From the NCBI GenBank assembly GCA_016218925.1, contig JACRCR010000208.1, positions 1-43,285 on the forward strand: 43,285 nt of DNA, read 5' to 3'. A program made the position numbers and the translations under genes. Shown here in pieces: positions 31,676 through 40,550 of this stretch. The notes beneath the pieces were generated by a model, which was not told the DNA's origin, made no database searches, and saw only the letters and a list, made by a program, of their open reading frames with translations. The number at the start of each line of letters is the position of its first letter. Position 1 is the first letter of the stretch. This DNA is from Deltaproteobacteria bacterium (GTDB lineage Bacteria > Desulfobacterota > Binatia > UBA1149 > CAITLU01).

Positions 31676-32356
31676 ATGATCCGAGTACATGGTGTCAGCA
31701 AGTCCTACGGAGGCACGCGCCAAGCGCTGCGCGATGCCAGCTTGCAGGTGCGCGAAGGCGAGTTCGCCGCTCTGACCGGACCCAGTGGGTCGGGCAAGAC
31801 GACTCTGTTTCGCCTGCTGATCGGCGAGCTTCGACCAGAGAGCGGCAGCGTGGTCGTGAACGGACGCAACCTCTCGCGCCTGGACGCCGCCGGCATCGCT
31901 CAGTTGCGCCGTGAACTGGGGCTGGTCTTCGAAGAGCCGCGGCTGATCGAAAGACTCACCGTCGAGGGCAACGTCGCGCTCGCAGCGGAGATCGCCGGAC
32001 GCTCGCATCGCGAAGCGCGCCGTCTGGCCGAGGAGGCGCTGGAGAAAGTCGGCCTGGATGATGCCGCCGGTTGCTTTCCGAGTTCGCTGTGCGCCGGGGA
32101 GCGCCAGCGCGTCAGTCTCGCGCGGGCATTGGTCAACCGCCCGGTACTGATCCTCGCCGACGAACCCACTCTCGGCCTCGACCCCGACCAGGGGCTCTAC
32201 GTGCTCAAGATCCTCACCCAGGCTTGTCGCGACGGCGCGACGGTGCTGATGGCGACCCACGACATGGAGGCACTCTCGGTGTTGCGCGGGCGCGTGCTGG
32301 TGATGACGCGCGGTCGCTTCGTGGACGACTGCGAAGCCGACAGCGCCTACAACTGA
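31676..32356 (+). CDS. ftsE: FtsE-like ATPase of the FtsEX complex
   Basis: 226 residues, the usual FtsE length. Order: Walker A TGPSGSGKTTL (residues 34-44), a Q-loop region reading LVFEEPRLIERLTVEGNVAL, a signature SSLCAGERQRVSLARAL, Walker B LILADEPTLGLDPD and the H-loop MATHDME. Two departures are visible: the Q-loop Gln is Glu, and the LSGGE signature is LCAGE. FtsE pairs with FtsX in the inner membrane and drives, through ATP binding, periplasmic activators of cell-wall hydrolases at the division site. The ftsX gene starts 19 bases later. The start is the ATG at 31676, after the ORF's low-complexity upstream portion. Confidence 0.85.
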   Translation: MIRVHGVSKSYGGTRQALRDASLQVREGEFAALTGPSGSGKTTLFRLLIGELRPESGSVVVNGRNLSRLDAAGIAQLRRELGLVFEEPRLIERLTVEGNVALAAEIAGRSHREARRLAEEALEKVGLDDAAGCFPSSLCAGERQRVSLARALVNRPVLILADEPTLGLDPDQGLYVLKILTQACRDGATVLMATHDMEALSVLRGRVLVMTRGRFVDDCEADSAYN

Positions 32357-32375
32357 GGACGAGGAAGCCGCCCCC

Positions 32376-33257
32376 TTGGAGTACTACTTCCGTCGCGCTC
32401 TCGACAGCATCAAGGCGTCGCCGGCGGCCTCGCGCGTTGCAGTGGCCAGCATTGCCGCGAGCGTGTTGTTCGCAGGCGCGGTCTTGCTGGTCAGTTCCAA
32501 CGCCTACCGGATGGTGGCCCGTTGGGCGGCGGCCGGCATCGATGTTTCGATCTTCTTCGCCACCGATGCGGCCGAGGCCGATATCGTTGCCGCCAAGAAC
32601 GGCGTCGCAACCGAGTCGGCTGTCATCGAGTCGCGCTACGTCAGCCCCGAGGACGCCTGGCAGTTTCTCTCGGACAGTCTCGACCGCTCGGCGCAGCTAC
32701 TTGCCGGAATGGAACCCTCGGTGCTGCCGGCGTCGGTAGAGGTGAAACTCGAAAGCTCGCTCGGTGAGGAAGAACTGCGCGCGCGGTTGGAGAGATGGCG
32801 CGCGCTGCCCGGCGTCTCCGACGTGCAGTCGAGTCGCAGTCTGGTCGGCAGCGGCACCGGTGCTCTGGACGTCGTACGCTGGGTGGCCTGGGCGCTGGGA
32901 GTTCTGACCCTGGCTGCATCGGTGATCATCGTGGCGAGCACGTTCCAACTGGCTGCGTACACGCGGCGCGAAGAGATGAACCTGCTGCGCCTGGTCGGCG
33001 CGGTGGGTCCGGTCTACTGGGGGCCGATCGTGCTGGCCGGCTTCCTCGAAGGCGTGGCGGCGTCGGCGATCGCGCTGGCGCTTCTCTTCTTGGTCTTTGC
33101 GGGAGTCGCGATGCCGATCGGCAGCCAGCTTCCGGTGGTGGCCGATGCGCTGGCGTTCCTCGGGCCGCGCCAGTGCCTGGTCCTGGCGCTGTGGGGAGCA
33201 GCCCTCGGCGGCGGCGGTAGCGCGCTCGGGATGTGGAGGGTCTCGCAGTGGCGTTGA
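32376..33257 (+). CDS. ftsX: FtsX-like permease of the FtsEX complex
   Basis: 293 residues with FtsX topology: an N-terminal cytoplasmic stretch (EYYFRRALDSIKASPAASR), first helix (VASIAASVLFAGAVLLVS), a periplasmic loop of about 120 residues (VSIFFATDAAEADI, YVSPEDAWQFLSDSLDRSAQ, ASVEVKLESS), then helices around residues 172-190 and 220-242, and a last at the C-terminus. The conserved YTRREEMNLLRLVGAVGPVY is the coupling helix that meets FtsE. The periplasmic loop recruits EnvC-type activators; the next gene encodes one. Start is probably TTG at 32376, which fixes an N-terminus typical of the family. Confidence 0.88.
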   Translation: MEYYFRRALDSIKASPAASRVAVASIAASVLFAGAVLLVSSNAYRMVARWAAAGIDVSIFFATDAAEADIVAAKNGVATESAVIESRYVSPEDAWQFLSDSLDRSAQLLAGMEPSVLPASVEVKLESSLGEEELRARLERWRALPGVSDVQSSRSLVGSGTGALDVVRWVAWALGVLTLAASVIIVASTFQLAAYTRREEMNLLRLVGAVGPVYWGPIVLAGFLEGVAASAIALALLFLVFAGVAMPIGSQLPVVADALAFLGPRQCLVLALWGAALGGGGSALGMWRVSQWR

Positions 33258-34933
33258 CGCTTCGGCGTCCCTTCGTCGCCGCGCGTAGCGGCACGCTGCG
33301 TGTGTCGCTCTGCCTGTTCGTTTGTCTCGCCGCGGTCGGCGCCGCCATGGCGCGAGCGGAGGATCCGGCCGAGCGTGCCGCGCAGATCCGCGATGAAATT
33401 CTCGCCAGGCGCCGTGTGCAGAGTGAGCGCGCGGCCCAGGTCCAGGCCGATCAGGCCAGGAACTCGCTGCAGCGCGCCGGCGACGAGACTCGCGCGCGCC
33501 TGGATCGCAGTCGCACGGATCTGGCGGCGGCCAACGAGCTGCTGGGGCGTATGCGTGCTCAACATGAGCGCCTCGTCACCCAACTCGCCGAGCTCGACGC
33601 GGCCGCGCAGCGCGAGCGCGCGGTGCGCCGCGCGCGCGTGGCAGCGCGGTACAGAGCCGCGGATCTCGGCGCCGGCGCCGCAGGGTGGAGGTCCGACATC
33701 AGCGCCAGGAGCGTCCGTCTGGCCCGCTACCTCGTCGCTGCTGCCGCGCCGAGCGGTGCCAGCATCGCAACGCTCGAGGTCCGGCGCGGTAGCCACATCG
33801 CGGCGCTGGACCGCTCCCGTGCAGATCAGCAGAACGCGGCCGACGAGACGCGCCGGCTCGAAGCCTTGACGGTGGTCGCCGAGAACGAGCTGGCCCGAGT
33901 CGAAGAACAGCTCCGAGCGCCGGCGAGCCCGCTCGACGCAGCCGCGGCGGCGAACCCGATCGAGGGTGACGTGTCAGGCGAACTGGCCGCAGCGGCCGCC
34001 GAGTTGGAGCGAAACGCCGAGCGCGGCGAGGCTTCGGCAGAGGGGGCGGATGCGGCGCCCGCAAACGAGGCCTTGCAGGCCCAGGCTCGCATCGACGCCG
34101 AGGCACTGGCACAGCAGCAGGCGCGGGCCGCTGCCGAGGCCCAGGCCCGCATCGAAGCCAAGGCCCGGGCGGAAGAGGAAACGAAGGCGAAGGCGCAGGC
34201 CGACGCCGAGGCGCTCGCGCGGGCCAGAGCGCGTGCCGCGCAGTTGCGAGAGCAGGCGGCCGCGTCAGATCCCACAGTCGGCTCCGAGCACGCGAGGCGG
34301 GGTGGCGAGTCGACGTTCGACTGGTCGGACCAGCGTTCGCGGACGCAACGCGCCGCGCCCGCAACCGCAGCGGCTGGAGCGCAAGGCGCGGCGGGGCCCG
34401 CTACCGAAGCCGCAAGTGGGCAAGTCGGTGCGGCGGCGGTAGCTGGCGGCGCCTCTGGCGAGCCCGGCGCGAAGCCCGACAAGCAGGGACTACTGTCGCG
34501 TCTGTTCGGCGGCGGTGGCGAGGAGGCCAAGCGCTTCGCGTCGAGTAAAGGCGCGCTCGCGCCGCCGCTTTCGGGTCGAGTGGTGGCAAATTTCGGCCAG
34601 CGACACGAGAACGGCGCGACCTATCGCGGTGTGATCGTGCGCAGTTCCCGGGGCGCGCCGGTGAAGGCGGTATCGGCCGGTACGGTGCTGTTCGCCGGCC
34701 CTCTGGCGGGCCTCGGCGACACGGTGATCGTCAGCCACGGCGGCCGCTATCACAGCGTCTATGGCCGTCTCGGCAGCGTGCGCTTCAAGGTGGGCGACAA
34801 CGTCGAGGCGGGCGACGTCGTCGGCACGCTGCCGGCCGACGATGGCGATCTGCATTTCGAGATGCGCGAGGGAGGTCGTGCGATCGATCCGCTGCCCTGG
34901 CTCAGAGGCGCAGGAGATAGTCTGTCGCGCTAG
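33248..34933 (+). CDS. EnvC-like murein hydrolase activator (LytM fold without zinc ligands)
   Basis: 561 residues: signal peptide (LRVSLCLFVCLAAVGAAMA), coiled coil from about residue 25 to 210 (EDPAERAAQIRDEILARRR), an Ala/Glu/Gln-rich helical and then Gly/Ala-rich low-complexity region to about 430, and a C-terminal LytM/M23 domain (PPLSGRVVANFGQRHENGAT, AVSAGTVLFAGPL, LGDTVIVSHGG, DLHFEMREGGRAIDPLPWL). In active M23 enzymes the zinc ligands lie in HxGxD and HxH; here the regions read YRGVIV and DLHFE, so the site is dead, exactly as in EnvC. EnvC binds FtsX and activates amidases at division. The GTG at 33248 is chosen for its GGAGGG ribosome binding site; the gene overlaps ftsX by 10 bases. 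Confidence 0.88.
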   Translation: MALTLRRPFVAARSGTLRVSLCLFVCLAAVGAAMARAEDPAERAAQIRDEILARRRVQSERAAQVQADQARNSLQRAGDETRARLDRSRTDLAAANELLGRMRAQHERLVTQLAELDAAAQRERAVRRARVAARYRAADLGAGAAGWRSDISARSVRLARYLVAAAAPSGASIATLEVRRGSHIAALDRSRADQQNAADETRRLEALTVVAENELARVEEQLRAPASPLDAAAAANPIEGDVSGELAAAAAELERNAERGEASAEGADAAPANEALQAQARIDAEALAQQQARAAAEAQARIEAKARAEEETKAKAQADAEALARARARAAQLREQAAASDPTVGSEHARRGGESTFDWSDQRSRTQRAAPATAAAGAQGAAGPATEAASGQVGAAAVAGGASGEPGAKPDKQGLLSRLFGGGGEEAKRFASSKGALAPPLSGRVVANFGQRHENGATYRGVIVRSSRGAPVKAVSAGTVLFAGPLAGLGDTVIVSHGGRYHSVYGRLGSVRFKVGDNVEAGDVVGTLPADDGDLHFEMREGGRAIDPLPWLRGAGDSLSR

Positions 34934-34985
34934 ACGGTCGCCGCTGGTCGCCGACTTGCCGGCGCCGCGCGCCCGAACACCTTTG

Positions 34986-35013
34986 TTGCCGGCTCCGGGT
35001 CCTTTGCTATACT
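34986..35013 (+). promoter_or_regulatory. Sigma70-type promoter immediately before the ctpA-like gene
   Basis: TTGCCG (34986-34991), a 16-base spacer and TATACT (35008-35013). The -10 box ends 6 bases before the GTG at 35020, so transcription would begin at or within a base or two of the start codon; the mRNA would be leaderless. It would give the downstream ctpA-to-tlyA genes their own promoter. Confidence 0.55.
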
Positions 35014-35019
35014 CCCTCG

Positions 35020-36351
35020 GTGTTCGTCCGAAAGAGATCCCCTAAGCTTCTTTTCGCCTTCTCCGTAGCCACCGTTGCCTGTGGGTTCCTGTATCTGACC
35101 GGGCAGCGCGTCGCCGCGGCGGCCAAGGACACCTACGAGAGCCTCGAGACCTTCGCCAGCATCATGGCGATAGTCCAGAAGAGCTACGTCGACGAGGTCC
35201 CGAGCGAGGCCCTGATCCAAGGCGCCATCAAGGGCATGGTCGGGTCGCTGGATCCGCACAGTTCCTACCTCACGCCCGACGGCTACAAAGAGTTGCAGAT
35301 CGAGACCACCGGCGAGTTCGGCGGGCTCGGGATCGAACTGACCGTCCGCGACAACATCCTGACGATCGTGACGCCGATCGACGGCACGCCAGCGTTTCGC
35401 GGCGGCGTCAAGCCCGGCGACCAGATCATCAAGATCGACGACGATCTCACCATGGACATGGGCCTGCAGGAGGCCGTCGACAAGATGCGCGGCAAGCCGG
35501 GCAGCCGCGTCAAGCTGTCGCTGCGGCGTGAAGGCGTCCAGGGGCTCGTCGACATCGAACTGACCCGCGAGGTGATCCACGTAAAGAGCGTGCGCGGCGG
35601 TCGTCTGGTCGACAAGCGCTTCGCCTACGTTCGTCTGACCAGCTTCCAGGAGGCTTCGGGCGACGAACTCGTTCAGGTCCTGGACAAGCTCGACAAGGAA
35701 AAACACGGCGGCGTCGACGGCATCGTGCTGGATCTGCGCTTCAATCCGGGCGGCCTGCTCACGCAGGCGGTGTCGATCTCCGATCTGTTCCTGGACGCCG
35801 GTCTGATCGTGCGCACCGATGGGCGCATCGAGTCGCAGGTCCACAAGTTCTTCGCGCAGGCCGAAGGCACGCGCCGCGTGGTGCCGATGGTCGTGCTGGT
35901 CAACGAAGGTTCGGCCAGCGCTTCGGAGATCGTGGCCGGGGCCCTTCAGGATCATCACCGTGCGATCGTCGTCGGCACCCGCAGCTTCGGCAAGGGATCG
36001 GTGCAGACCATTCTGCCGCTTCCGGACGATTCGGCTCTGCGTCTGACCACCGCCCGCTACTACACGCCTTCGGGACGATCGATCCAGAGCACTCCGATCC
36101 AGCCCGACGTCGTCGTCGAGATGCCCAAGCTCGACGCCAAACAGACCGCCGAAGCGATCGCCGAGGCGGAGAAGCGTTCGCCGCACGAAGACTACTTCGA
36201 CCTCGCGCGCGATCCCCAGCTCGCCAAGTCGTTCGAGTTGCTGCGTTCGTGGGATGGCGACATCCAGAAGATCGGCGGCGTGGCGGGTTTCCACCTCGAA
36301 CGTCTGGCCAAAGCCGAACCTGCAAAGGCGCCGGCCAAACCCAGGAAGTAA
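35020..36351 (+). CDS. ctpA: C-terminal processing protease, S41 family (CtpA-type)
   Basis: 443 residues. A signal anchor (LLFAFSVATVACGFLYLTG) is followed by an N-terminal helical block (ETFASIMAIVQKSYVDEVPS, GSLDPHSSYLTPDG), a PDZ domain (about residues 100-175, GGLGIELTV, GGVKPGDQIIKIDD) and the S41 protease domain. The catalytic Ser-Lys dyad is in GSASASEIVAG and GTRSFGKGSVQ, with the same 25-residue separation as in E. coli Tsp. It acts in the periplasm on C-termini of proteins, often on or around cell-wall hydrolase regulators, and sits beside the EnvC-like gene as commonly seen in bacteria. The C-terminus is Lys/Pro-rich. Start GTG at 35020 with a promoter directly upstream and no ribosome binding site. 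Confidence 0.95.
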   Translation: MFVRKRSPKLLFAFSVATVACGFLYLTGQRVAAAAKDTYESLETFASIMAIVQKSYVDEVPSEALIQGAIKGMVGSLDPHSSYLTPDGYKELQIETTGEFGGLGIELTVRDNILTIVTPIDGTPAFRGGVKPGDQIIKIDDDLTMDMGLQEAVDKMRGKPGSRVKLSLRREGVQGLVDIELTREVIHVKSVRGGRLVDKRFAYVRLTSFQEASGDELVQVLDKLDKEKHGGVDGIVLDLRFNPGGLLTQAVSISDLFLDAGLIVRTDGRIESQVHKFFAQAEGTRRVVPMVVLVNEGSASASEIVAGALQDHHRAIVVGTRSFGKGSVQTILPLPDDSALRLTTARYYTPSGRSIQSTPIQPDVVVEMPKLDAKQTAEAIAEAEKRSPHEDYFDLARDPQLAKSFELLRSWDGDIQKIGGVAGFHLERLAKAEPAKAPAKPRK

Positions 36352-36359
36352 CCGCCGCC

Positions 36360-37772
36360 TTGTCGCTTCCTTTCGTCGAGACGGAGGAAGAGGCGCCGCT
36401 TACCGTTTCGGAGCTGGTAGGCCTCGTCGGTGGTGCTCTGGAACGAGAGTTCTCGCACCTGCTGGTGCTCGGCGAGATCACCAGCTTCAGCCGTGCCGGC
36501 AGCGGGCACTGCTATCTCACGCTTTCGGACGAGGGTGCGTCGGTGGACGCGGTGCTGTGGCGCACCGATGCGTTGCGGCTGGCGTTTCGTCCCCAGGTTG
36601 GCGACGAAGTGGTGTGTCGCGGCCGCATGGGAGTCTTCGCGCGCCAAGGCCGCATGCAATTGTACGTCTGGGCGATGAAGCCGGTAGGCGCCGGCGCCGC
36701 GCAGCGGGCACTCGATGAGCTGCGCCGCCGTCTGGCGGCCGAAGGGCTGTTCGCGGCCGAGCGCAAGCGACCGCTGCCGTATCTGCCGCAAACCATCGGC
36801 GTGGTGACCTCGCGACGCGGGGCGGCGCTTCACGACATACTCACGACGCTGCGGCGCCGCTTTGCCGGAGTGCACGTGGTGCTCGCGCCGGCGGTGGTCC
36901 AGGGCGTGGACGCGCCGCGACAGATCGTGGCGGCGCTGGGCATGCTGGCCGAGTACGGCGCATGCGATGTGGTGATCGTAGGTCGCGGCGGCGGCGCCAG
37001 CGAGGACCTTGCCGCCTTCAACGACGAGAGAGTCGTCCGAGCGATCGCCGCCTTTGCGGTACCGGTGGTGTCGGCGGTCGGGCACGAGGTCGACGTTTCG
37101 CTGTGCGATCTGGTCGCCGACCACCGAGCGGCCACGCCGACCGCGGCTGCCGAGGCGGTGGTGCCGGTGCGCGAGGAACTGCTCGCCGAACTGGCCACCG
37201 CTTCGCACCGGCTCGGCGCGTCGGCGCGGCGCCTGGTCGCTTCGCTGCGTCATCGAGTCGATGCGGTGGGCGGCAGGCTGCGCGATCCGGCAACCGCGCT
37301 GGCACAGGCACGCCAGAGCGTCGATCGCATCGAGATGCGCCTGGAGAGGGCCGCGCAGCGCCACTTTCGCGAGGCGGCACGGGACCTGGACGCGCTGACC
37401 CGCGCATTTCTGGAGGCCGGTCGCACGCGCAGCGCCGGCGTCCGGGCGCGCATCCAGCTTGCGGCGACGCGACTGGATCGCGCGATGCGTTCACGCCTTT
37501 CCGGGCAGGCCGGGCGTCTTGCGGCGCTCGGTTCCAAGCTCGACGCACTGAGCCCGCTTGCTGTGCTCGGTCGAGGCTATAGCCTCGCCGCTCGCGCCGA
37601 CGGCAGCCTGGTTCGATCGGCGGAGCAGTTGCAGGTTGGGGAAACCCTGGCGCTGCGTTTTCACGCCGGCCGCGCGCGTGCGCAGGTGCTGTGGCGATCA
37701 CCGGCCGAAGTCGTCGATGCACGGCGCACACCAGGTTCGGTAAAGGTCGAGGACTCGGACAAGGAACACTGA
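36360..37772 (+). CDS. xseA: Exodeoxyribonuclease VII large subunit
   Basis: 470 residues: an N-terminal OB domain (TVSELVGLVGGALEREFSHL, GEITSFSRAGSGHCYLTLSD) and the catalytic ExoVII domain (IGVVTSRRGAALHDILTTLR, IVGRGGGASEDLAAFNDERV, SAVGHEVDVSLCDLVADHRA, TPTAAAE), a long coiled region, and the closing LSPLAVLGRGYSLA. With XseB it degrades single-stranded DNA from both ends in the cytosol. Its partner xseB lies 1.5 kb downstream with two genes in between. The likely start is TTG at 36360, 8 bases after ctpA ends, with AGGAAG upstream; the frame is open further back but only as ctpA shadow. Confidence 0.93.
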   Translation: MSLPFVETEEEAPLTVSELVGLVGGALEREFSHLLVLGEITSFSRAGSGHCYLTLSDEGASVDAVLWRTDALRLAFRPQVGDEVVCRGRMGVFARQGRMQLYVWAMKPVGAGAAQRALDELRRRLAAEGLFAAERKRPLPYLPQTIGVVTSRRGAALHDILTTLRRRFAGVHVVLAPAVVQGVDAPRQIVAALGMLAEYGACDVVIVGRGGGASEDLAAFNDERVVRAIAAFAVPVVSAVGHEVDVSLCDLVADHRAATPTAAAEAVVPVREELLAELATASHRLGASARRLVASLRHRVDAVGGRLRDPATALAQARQSVDRIEMRLERAAQRHFREAARDLDALTRAFLEAGRTRSAGVRARIQLAATRLDRAMRSRLSGQAGRLAALGSKLDALSPLAVLGRGYSLAARADGSLVRSAEQLQVGETLALRFHAGRARAQVLWRSPAEVVDARRTPGSVKVEDSDKEH

Positions 37773-38704
37773 TGCGAGCAACAAATGCGCTTGCGGTGGT
37801 GCTGGTTGCCGCCGCGCTGCACTGCGGGTGGGACGCGGGTACGGTAGCGGCCGAGCCTGCCTATCTGCCCTACTACGCGGTGATGGATCCACCCATCGTG
37901 TATCCGGGCGCAGTCGTTCGCCTGCAAGTCCGTCCCGCCGCCGACGCCGATACCGGCACCGTGCTGGTGGCCGGCCGGCGTTTCCAGGGCGAGATCAAAG
38001 AGGGAATCTTCAGCTCGTATTTCGCTGTCGACGTCGACACGCTGCCGGGCCCATACACACTGACTTACGACGTCGGTTCGCGCCACGGCACGCGTACTGT
38101 CACGGTGCGCGCCCGGCGTTTCGACGAGGAAGGGCGAGTCGCGGTTCCGATCTCGCGCGACGACCAGTCTCTCGAGGAACTCATCAAGGGCAGTCCTCGG
38201 CTGATCTCGATGTGGAATCGCGTCACGCTCGAACGTTCCTGGAGCGACTCGTTCCTGACGCCGGTGCCAGGTGTGGTCGGCGCGCCGTTCGGAATGAGGA
38301 AGAGGGTCGACTCGTCGACGGCGATGCCGCTGACCAGCGTCGGCCTGGTTTCGGAATCGGCCGCCGCGGTCGTCGCCGCCAATCGCGGCGTCGTTATCCT
38401 GGTGGCGGACGCTCCGGGCGGAAAGTTCATCGTCATCGATCACGGTCTCGGCGTTTACACCTACTATGCCGGTCTGGCCGAAGTCGTCGCGGAGCAAGGC
38501 AAGCCGATCGCGCGTGGCGCGGCGATTGGCAAGCTCCCCGCCGGCGCGCGTCCGGTTCTGCACTTTGGCGCGCGGTTGGGCGGCGCCGACGTCGATCCGA
38601 TCACACTGCCCGGGATCCAGCTTCGCATTCCCGATCTGCTGCCCGAGGCTACCCATCGCGCACCGAGCGAAGAGCGCTATCGCGCGCATGACTACGACTA
38701 CTGA
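37772..38704 (+). CDS. Exported LytM/M23-like protein without zinc ligands
   Basis: 310 residues with a signal peptide (ALAVVLVAAALHCGWDAGTV, cleavage near VAAEP). An N-terminal beta domain of about 110 residues (VYPGAVVRLQVRP, GRRFQGEIKEGIF, YTLTYDVGSRHGT) precedes a LytM-type domain (GVVGAPFGMRKRVDSST, VVAANRGVVILVADAPGGKF, IVIDHGLGVYTYYAGLAEVV, AIGKLPAGA, VLHFGARLGGADVDPITL). In active M23 peptidases these positions carry HxGxD, YAHL and HxHxG; here they read TSVGLV, YAGL and VLHFGA, so zinc cannot be bound normally. I infer a periplasmic cell-wall-binding or hydrolase-regulating protein. The ATG overlaps the xseA stop as TGATG, giving tight coupling. Confidence 0.8.
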   Translation: MRATNALAVVLVAAALHCGWDAGTVAAEPAYLPYYAVMDPPIVYPGAVVRLQVRPAADADTGTVLVAGRRFQGEIKEGIFSSYFAVDVDTLPGPYTLTYDVGSRHGTRTVTVRARRFDEEGRVAVPISRDDQSLEELIKGSPRLISMWNRVTLERSWSDSFLTPVPGVVGAPFGMRKRVDSSTAMPLTSVGLVSESAAAVVAANRGVVILVADAPGGKFIVIDHGLGVYTYYAGLAEVVAEQGKPIARGAAIGKLPAGARPVLHFGARLGGADVDPITLPGIQLRIPDLLPEATHRAPSEERYRAHDYDY

Positions 38705-39290
38705 TCCGCGCGTGGCCGGCGCGCGGGTCGACGGACTGCTCGTCGCGGGCGGTCGTTCGCGCCGCTTCGGTCGCGACAAGCGCCGCGCACTGCTGGAAGG
38801 CCGCACGCTCGCCGACATCGCGATGTCCAAACTTCGCGCGGTTGTGGACGGAGACCTGTGGGTGGCCGGAGCCGGTACTTTCCAGGTCTCAGGCGGCGCG
38901 GCGTTGGTCGACGATCTCGACGCGGGCGCGGGTCCGCTGGCGGGGATCGCCGGAGGTCTGATGCGCACGCGCCGGGGAGTGTTGGTGCTGCCCTGCGACG
39001 CGCCGCTGATCACGCTCGATACGCTGTCGGCGATAGTTCGAACGGCGCGACGCAGCGACGCGGTGGTCGCGCTGCGCAGCGCGCGCGGGTGGGAGCCGCT
39101 GGTCGCGTTCTATCCCAAGTCGGCTTTCCCGCAGCTTGCCGCTGCGCTAAGGGAGGGTCAGAGGTCGCCGCACCGGCTGCTCGATCGCCTCGGTGCGATC
39201 GCGCTCAGAGTGGGACGCACGCAAGAGACGTGGAACGTAAATCGCATCGAAGATCTGGCGGCGGCGGCGCAGATCGCGGGTCGCGCCTGA
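38688..39290 (+). CDS. mobA: Molybdenum cofactor guanylyltransferase
   Basis: 200 residues. The nucleotide-binding signature is [20 protein letters not shown] (consensus LAGGxSxRMGxDK), followed by [31 protein letters not shown] (Mg-binding Asp) and [14 protein letters not shown], with the C-terminal [12 protein letters not shown]. It transfers GMP to molybdopterin to make the MGD cofactor in the cytosol. The N-terminus has drifted from the consensus but the order and spacing are right. Start ATG at 38688 overlaps the previous gene by 17 bases; a GTG ten codons in is an alternative. Confidence 0.88.
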   Translation: MTTTTDPRVAGARVDGLLVAGGRSRRFGRDKRRALLEGRTLADIAMSKLRAVVDGDLWVAGAGTFQVSGGAALVDDLDAGAGPLAGIAGGLMRTRRGVLVLPCDAPLITLDTLSAIVRTARRSDAVVALRSARGWEPLVAFYPKSAFPQLAAALREGQRSPHRLLDRLGAIALRVGRTQETWNVNRIEDLAAAAQIAGRA

Positions 39291-39315
39291 ACACTGGCCG
39301 CGCGGAGCAACCGAC

Positions 39316-39597
39316 ATGACGAGCGCACACAAGACGAAGAAGAGCACCGAGCCGAAGTTCGAAGAGGCGATGGCCGAGCTCGAGGAAGTGGTGCGCAGGG
39401 TGGAGACCGGCGACACTCCGCTGGAGGAATCGCTGCAAGCCTTCGAGCGCGGTGTTGCGCTGGTTCGCAGCCTGCACGCGCGCCTGGACGCGGTACAGTC
39501 GCGGATCGAGGAGCTTTCGCGTGGTTCCGAAGGCGCGCTGGGGGTGGCCGGCTTGGCGGGCGGCACCGACGACGAGGGAGGCGATGCCGAGCGATGA
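39316..39597 (+). CDS. xseB: Exodeoxyribonuclease VII small subunit
   Basis: 93 residues with the two-helix XseB core: [37 protein letters not shown] and [16 protein letters not shown]. The Gly/Asp-rich C-terminal tail is variable in the family. It assembles with XseA. Its stop overlaps the next gene as ATGA. Confidence 0.93.
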   Translation: MTSAHKTKKSTEPKFEEAMAELEEVVRRVETGDTPLEESLQAFERGVALVRSLHARLDAVQSRIEELSRGSEGALGVAGLAGGTDDEGGDAER

Positions 39598-40550
39598 CCG
39601 CGTCGCGCACCGATCTCGCCGTCGCGCGCTGCGGCGACCCTGCCGCAGCCATGCGGCGGCTGATGGCGCTGATCGACGAGGCGGTCGCGGGCGCTCTGCC
39701 GACCGCGGCGCTCGGCGGCGCCGACGGTTTCGGCGTCGATCGACTGGTCGAGTCCATGCGCTACTCGCTCGGCACTCCCGGCAAGCGCATTCGCCCGCTG
39801 CTGCTGCTGGCGGCGGCAGAAACGGTGGGCGCAGACGCCGCACGGCTGGCGCGCTTCGGCGCCGGCCTGGAGATGATCCACGCCTACTCGCTGATTCACG
39901 ACGATCTGCCAGCGATGGACGACGACGATCTGAGACGCGGGTTTCCGACCAACCACGTCGTGTACGGCCAGGGCATGGCGATCCTTGCCGGCGACGGCCT
40001 GCTCAGCGAGGCCTTCGTATTGATGCTCGAACCGGTGGCCGAGGCAGCGCTGCAACTGCGTGTCGTGCAAGAGGTAGCGCGGGCTTCGGGCCGCGACGGC
40101 ATGGTCGGGGGTCAGGCTGCCGACCTGATGGGCGAAGGCCGCGCCCCCGATCCGGCGCTGCTCAGAGCCATCCATGCGCGCAAGACCGGCGCTTTGCTAC
40201 GCGTGTCGGTGCGTGCCGGTGCGATGCTGGCCGGCGCCACGCCCGCGCAACTCGCCGCGATCTGCAGCTTCGGAGAGCTGTTCGGCCTTGCCTTCCAGAT
40301 CGCCGACGACATCAAGGACGAGGTCGCACCGCCGCAGCTCACCGGAAAACTGGGGGGAGGTGACCGGCTGGCGGGCAAGATGACCTATCCGTCGTTGTTC
40401 GGCATCGACGGCTCGCGTGAGTTGCTGATCGCGCAGCTCGAAGCGGCGCGCCGCGCCTTGCGCGCGGTGGGGCGCGACACCGCACTGCTCGACGCGATCG
40501 CGTGCGACGCCGTGGCGCCGGCGCTGGCGGGCGGTGCCGCGGAGGGATGA
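39594..40550 (+). CDS. ispA: Farnesyl/geranylgeranyl diphosphate synthase (trans-isoprenyl diphosphate synthase)
   Basis: 318 residues of the all-helical isoprenyl synthase fold. Chain-binding [14 protein letters not shown] is followed by the first Asp-rich motif [46 protein letters not shown] and the second Asp-rich motif QIADDIKDE. It condenses IPP with allylic diphosphates to C15 (or C20), the precursor of undecaprenyl phosphate and quinones. The bulky residue position before the first motif cannot settle chain length with confidence. xseB-ispA adjacency is widespread; dxs, often next, is replaced by tlyA here. Stop and next start overlap as ATGA. Confidence 0.94.
   Translation: MTASRTDLAVARCGDPAAAMRRLMALIDEAVAGALPTAALGGADGFGVDRLVESMRYSLGTPGKRIRPLLLLAAAETVGADAARLARFGAGLEMIHAYSLIHDDLPAMDDDDLRRGFPTNHVVYGQGMAILAGDGLLSEAFVLMLEPVAEAALQLRVVQEVARASGRDGMVGGQAADLMGEGRAPDPALLRAIHARKTGALLRVSVRAGAMLAGATPAQLAAICSFGELFGLAFQIADDIKDEVAPPQLTGKLGGGDRLAGKMTYPSLFGIDGSRELLIAQLEAARRALRAVGRDTALLDAIACDAVAPALAGGAAEG

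Noticed and set aside
33248-34933. The LytM domain as an active zinc endopeptidase
   Set aside because: The HxGxD and HxH positions are not filled by zinc-binding residues; activator function as in EnvC is the better reading.
34930-36294. A 454-residue frame opposite the ctpA-like gene
   Set aside because: Antisense shadow of a clearly recognised S41 protease.
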